Notes under the pieces: model-generated
What the model was told of the DNA's origin: nothing
What the model saw: only the letters and a program-made list of their open reading frames with translations
Database searches by the model: none
Made by a program: the position numbers and the translations under genes
Shown here: one piece after another, positions 10,269 to 13,176 of the stretch
Layout: each line of letters starts with the position of its first letter
How positions within the stretch are numbered: the first letter of the stretch is position 1
Assembly: GCA_001970855.1 (NCBI GenBank)
Contig: LSSN01003782.1
Coordinates: 1 to 13,176, forward strand
DNA: 13,176 nt
Origin: Smittium culicis
Lineage: Eukaryota; Kickxellomycota; Harpellomycetes; Harpellales; Legeriomycetaceae
Reading direction: 5' to 3'

Positions 10269-10305
10269 CGGCACACTAACGAGATTTAAAAATTTTGCGG
10301 CACAC
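10269..10305. repeat. hAT left subterminal repeats (CGGCACAC x2)
   Basis: CGGCACAC occurs at 10269-10276 and again, as GCGGCACAC, at 10297-10305. Matching words occur near the right end. Subterminal repeats of this kind bind transposase in well-studied hAT elements; here that role is inferred. Confidence 0.65.
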
Positions 10306-10455
10306 CTAACCTCCCCCCTACATAAAATTTTTTTCTTCAGGTTTTCATCATTTTTCTTTCAAAACTTTTTGACCACTACCTAAAATTTCTAATTTTGAGA
10401 TTCTTATAGGGATTTTTCAAACAAAAAGTAATTGAGATTATAAGGCAAAAGATTT

Positions 10456-10461
10456 TTTATT
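10456..10461 (-). promoter_or_regulatory. Candidate polyadenylation signal of hAT transposase
   Basis: AATAAA on the minus strand begins 16 bases after the transposase stop codon (10479-10477). The position suits a polyadenylation signal, but the hexamer is common in AT-rich DNA. The 200 bases between the stop and the left transposon end hold nothing else I can name. Confidence 0.35.
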
Positions 10462-10476
10462 TGGATTTTAAAATTT

Positions 10477-12266
10477 TTAATGAGAGGGCTGAGCCTGCTT
10501 TCGAGAGCAAACCAAGTTGAAACGAAGCTCCATTGTTGACAAACAATTACGAATTTCTTTGTCGATTAAAAGAAGTCGCTCCCTCTTTTTGGATTTGACT
10601 TCAGAAAAAACTGAAAATACGAATTCGCAAAACCACGAAGACGAAAACGGAAGAATGATTTTGACTGCTTTGAAACCGAGTGCAGGATAAGACTGCTTCA
10701 GGGTGAGCCAAAATTCGTCCAAACTCTTTTCGGGAAAAACCAGTTGATTGATCTTGTCGTTTCGTAAGTCGATCAGCTGTTCTTCATCTTCGGTTGTAAG
10801 ATTAGCTTTCTCGTTGCTTCCAAATGTATTGATCACCCAACTATATTCGTCGATGGAAAGCGACGGAAAGTAATGCTGAATTTCTGATTGGAAACCTGTC
10901 AGTGTACTAATGATGTCGAATAAAATTTTTTTCTTCAACTGTGATTCGTTGATAGAAGGAAAGCAGTCAAATATTTCCTTCGATATTTTGCTCTTCCACA
11001 GCGTCAATTTTTTATCAAAGGACTTCAGTTATGATGTCGATGAGATCATGTTTTTCGATGGTCCTTGAAGACTAAAATTCAGGTAGTTTAATTTGTCAAA
11101 CAAATCAGAGAGGAATTGAACTTTAAGCCACCAGAGTTCGTTGTGAATATTGAATGCTAGATCTGTTTCTTCTACTTCCAAGAAAGAAATAACTTCGACT
11201 TTGAGATGCATCAGACGTTTTAAAATTTTTCCTTTCGAGAGCCAACAAACTTCGGTATGGTAGAGCAAACATTTGTAGTCAGAATCCATAGCATCACAGA
11301 GTTGAGCGAAAATTCGAGAGTTGAGTGGTCGAGACTTGATGTAATTTACGACTTTGACGGCTTTATTTAGACTGCTTGCAAATTTTACGTCAAAGATTTT
11401 GCTGCGAGAGCTTCATGATGGATCATGCAGCGAGTAGTTACTACGTCTGGATTTTCTTGAAGCACGAGAGTAATGAAACCTTTTAGATTTCCTCTCATCG
11501 AAGGACAGCCATTGGTACACACGCTGACGCATTTTTTCCACTTCAAATGAAAAAACAAAATTTTTTTGTTCACCAGATCAAAAAAGTCTTTTCCTTTCGT
11601 CGTGCTTTCCAATTCGTCACAAAAAAAGAATTCATTCTCAAATTTTCCGCCTTTGATGAAACGAATGAAAGCCAGGAGCTGAGCATTTTCGCATATATCG
11701 GTAGATTCATCTACTTGGAGAGACCACAGCAGCATCGATTCATCTTTAAGTGTTTCAAAATGTTCACGAGCTTGATCCTTTAAATTTGACGATATATCTT
11801 CGATTCTGCGAGAAATTGTGATATTCGACAAAGGAACTTTTTTGACCTTCTCTGCAGCTTCTGAACCTAGAATTGTTTCAACGATTATTGTTAACGCAGG
11901 GGCGATGATTGTTTCGGCGTCTGTGTGTGCTTTCTTCCGCTTTTCCAACAAATGAACGATCATTTAACTTGCAATCAAACCTTTCTCAGGCAATTTCATG
12001 AAATTTGTAAGTTTCTTTGGTATTTTCGTTAGTTGGGTTGCAAGATTCTCGAAGTATGCTCTTTTTTTATCTTTCAAAGATGGATGCTTAGTTTCCAAAT
12101 GTCTTTTTAGTTTGCTTGGAACAAGCGCCTCTTTTGATAAAGCCTTGTTGATGATAAGGCAGAATGGTAGCTAATCACCGTCAGATTCCATAGCGATAAA
12201 TCCATAATCGACATATTCCTCCTTGAATTTACGCTTTGTTCCAGACTTGGATAAGAAATTTTCCAT
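10477..12266 (-). pseudogene. hAT transposase pseudogene (ZBED5/FAM200-type)
   Basis: The transposase cuts and reinserts the element. ATG at 12266 begins MENFLSK; the reading spans about 596 codons, near full family length. The N-terminal BED finger (about codons 30-60) shows PFC and LKRHLETKHP, but the second Cys of the usual C-X2-C is Ile. Stops: TAG at 12173 (codon 32), TAA at 11966 (codon 101) and TAA at 11031. A one-base loss in an A run (11397-11400) shifts the frame. The catalytic core shows LQVDESTD with Asp 1 at 11711 and the CxxH motif in RCMIHHEALAAK. HTEVCWLSKGKIL follows, and CEFVFS with the catalytic Glu at 10626 lies in the C-terminal dimerisation region, which ends KQAQPSH. 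In the CTDG-type motif the sequence is CTNG, so the second catalytic Asp is Asn (11513). Clean pieces are 11963-11385, 11289-11029 and 11007-10477. It points opposite to the host LINE. Confidence 0.93.
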
Positions 12267-12548
12267 GGCTAAATAAATAATAAATTAATGAATATCAAAA
12301 GAATTCACTTAAAAAAGGTTATAGATACAAACTTTCATTTAAAATGATTCTGAAATGATCACGTGAAAAACCAATAACTTTAACACTTTAGATACCATTA
12401 GAAAATTTTGTCAATCGAAAATAAATTTGAAAAAAAATGTTTCAAATTTAACAGTTTGATACATATTTGAACATAAATATTTACTCTTTTAATTTTTTTC
12501 TCACATTTTACAAAACCCTAGCAAATTGAAATGTTTTGAAAACTTTCA
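12267..12548. other. hAT right-hand non-coding part, upstream of transposase
   Basis: About 280 AT-rich bases lie between the transposase start and the right subterminal repeats. Transposase transcription (leftward) should start here, but I see no clear promoter element beyond generic TA-rich words. No ORF is supported. Confidence 0.6.
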
Positions 12549-12578
12549 CGGCGCACCTGGGAATTCCTCGCGGCACAC
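12549..12578. repeat. hAT right subterminal repeats (CGGCGCAC, CGGCACAC)
   Basis: CGGCGCACC at 12549-12557 and GCGGCACAC at 12570-12578 repeat the words seen inside the left end, all in the same orientation. They flank GGGAATTCC. They are probably transposase binding sites, inferred by analogy with other hAT elements. Confidence 0.65.
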
Positions 12579-12594
12579 AGATTTGGAATCACTG
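12579..12594. repeat. hAT right terminal inverted repeat
   Basis: Read on the minus strand from the tip it is CAGTGATTCCAAATCT, a canonical hAT terminus beginning CAGTG. It pairs with 10242-10257 at 12 of 16 positions and abuts the right target-site copy. Confidence 0.9.
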
Positions 12595-12602
12595 ATCTGA
12601 GG
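12595..12602. repeat. hAT target-site duplication, right copy (ATCTGAGG)
   Basis: Identical to the left copy at 10234-10241. After it the LINE RT reading resumes in the phase that was interrupted. Confidence 0.95.
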
Positions 12603-13176
12603 TATGGAAACTGGTGGTGGCTGTGTAATCACCAAAATACCCGCTAGCAAAATTGTTAAACAAAATCGCTATCCTAATTTATGATACTGGGAGTATACCC
12701 CAATGCATAGAAACTTCAGTGGTGGTCCCGGTATCTAAAAAGTGTGAACTGAAGGACCCCGATAACTGCCGAGGGATATCACTGATACCAACACTAGCGA
12801 AACTGATGACTAAAATTTTGCCAACCAAACACAGCAAAATTGACGAAAAATACCAAATAATATTAAAAGAGCAAGCTGGATTCAGGAATTTCAATGAGTG
12901 TGCGGGACATGCGACTACTCTATACGAATTAGTCCGTCGATAAAAAATCGAGAACAAGGAAACGTAGCTGTGCTATATTGACGATAGCAAAGCTTACGAC
13001 CGGGTCCTCCATATGGCCCTACTGCATAAACTGCGATCAGTGAGCATTGGGGGCAAACTTCTCAATATGATCAAGGGCATGTATGATGGCCCGAATATCG
13101 CAGTAAGAGTTGGGAATGAAGTTTCCAACCCCACTGAATACCTCTGTGGAGTGCGACAAGGATGCCCAGCCTCGCC
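12603..13176 (+). pseudogene. LINE ORF2 reverse transcriptase core, partial at right edge (broken)
   Basis: The RT copies element RNA into DNA at the nicked target. One frame runs through the whole segment, with stops TAA 12626, TAA 12941 and TAG 12965. After the first stop it shows TSVVVPVSKK, DPDNCRGISLIPT, KEQAGFRNF, then motif A as YIDDSKAYDRV with the catalytic Asp at 12980. Next come LLNMIKGMYDGPNIAVRVG and finally GVRQGCPAS, motif B, at the window edge. Motif C (the YxDD block) lies outside. There is no frameshift here, in contrast to the 5' half of ORF2. Motif A reads IDDS where IDYA or IDFA is more usual, but the key Asp is kept. Confidence 0.93.

Larger units (their letters stand above)
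10242..12594 (-). mobile_element. hAT-superfamily DNA transposon, ZBED5/FAM200-like, inactive
   Basis: A 2353-bp element is bounded by perfect 8-bp duplications and by imperfect terminal inverted repeats. The left end is CTGTTATTCCCAAACT; the right end, read on the minus strand, is CAGTGATTCCAAATCT. They match at 12 of 16 positions without gaps. The right terminus is a very typical hAT end. Short repeats of the type CGGCRCAC lie just inside both ends. The interior carries one minus-strand transposase pseudogene. The element inserted into the RT gene of the LINE, in the opposite orientation to it, so it is younger than the LINE insertion. Element plus one duplication is 2361 bp, which preserves the LINE codon phase. 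With a broken transposase it could move only if supplied in trans. Confidence 0.95.
6586..13176 (+). mobile_element. Degenerate non-LTR retrotransposon (LINE), ORF1 + EEP + RT, 3' end outside window
   Basis: Two successive broken reading frames match a two-ORF LINE: a gag-like ORF1 with a zinc-knuckle relic, then an ORF2 with an apurinic-type EEP endonuclease followed by a reverse transcriptase. Recognisable landmarks in order are NIRGI (8945), PDIVALQET (near 9010), DYNMDF (9339), GRMIDHIL (near 9450), GDHFPI (9535), SGADGVPSE (near 10215), DPDNCRGISLIPT (near 12755), YIDDSKAYDRV (near 12974) and RQGCPAS at the right edge. The left border is inferred from the sudden loss of G skew near 6585. 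The 3' UTR, poly(A) tail and target-site duplication lie beyond the window. The element is interrupted by a hAT transposon at 10242-12594. Many frameshifts and stops show it is an old, inactive copy. Confidence 0.95.

Noticed and set aside
10242..10279. Last codons of the frame that starts at 9863, after SGADGVPSE
   Set aside because: They are transposon terminal sequence read through by chance, not RT.
11547..11783. Plus-strand 78-codon ORF inside the hAT
   Set aside because: Antisense shadow of the well-supported transposase core on the minus strand.
12679..12957. Minus-strand 92-codon ORF at the RT
   Set aside because: Antisense shadow of the LINE RT, whose conserved motifs are on the plus strand.

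Overview
The window looks like AT-rich eukaryotic genomic DNA made almost entirely of selfish DNA and non-coding sequence; I see no convincing intact host gene. The organism cannot be fixed from the sequence. The strong AT bias, the degenerate LINE and an animal-type hAT element would suit an AT-rich microsporidian-like parasite or an AT-rich invertebrate. This is an inference from general character, not an identification.

Layout. (1) 1-156 is a perfect tandem array of TGATAA, 26 copies. (2) About 226-6585 is non-coding DNA with an extreme excess of G over C on the + strand. It is dense in stops on both strands and is broken by one less skewed, T-rich island at about 5081-5450, which carries a doubtful 71-codon ORF with one hydrophobic segment. 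(3) At about 6585 the skew stops abruptly and a decayed non-LTR retrotransposon (LINE, + strand) begins. It has a probable 5' leader, a broken ORF1 (6984-8547) with a ruined CCHC zinc knuckle, and a broken ORF2 (from 8571) encoding an endonuclease/exonuclease/phosphatase (EEP) domain and a reverse transcriptase (RT). The RT runs off the right edge. (4) A 2353-bp hAT DNA transposon (10242-12594) sits inside the RT gene, flanked by a perfect 8-bp target-site duplication (ATCTGAGG). Its transposase is on the minus strand and resembles the ZBED5/FAM200-type hAT family. It is dead: three in-frame stops, one frameshift, a damaged BED finger and Asp-to-Asn at the second catalytic position.

How the parts relate. 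The LINE landed next to, or within, the G-skewed tract, and the hAT later jumped into the LINE. Element plus one target-site copy is 2361 bp, a multiple of three, so the two RT halves keep the same codon phase. Neither element could make a working protein from this copy. The strongest observations are the nested insertion with exact borders, the decayed zinc knuckle whose spacing is preserved, and the unexplained 6-kb G-over-C asymmetry. I did not find a new defence or biosynthetic system here.
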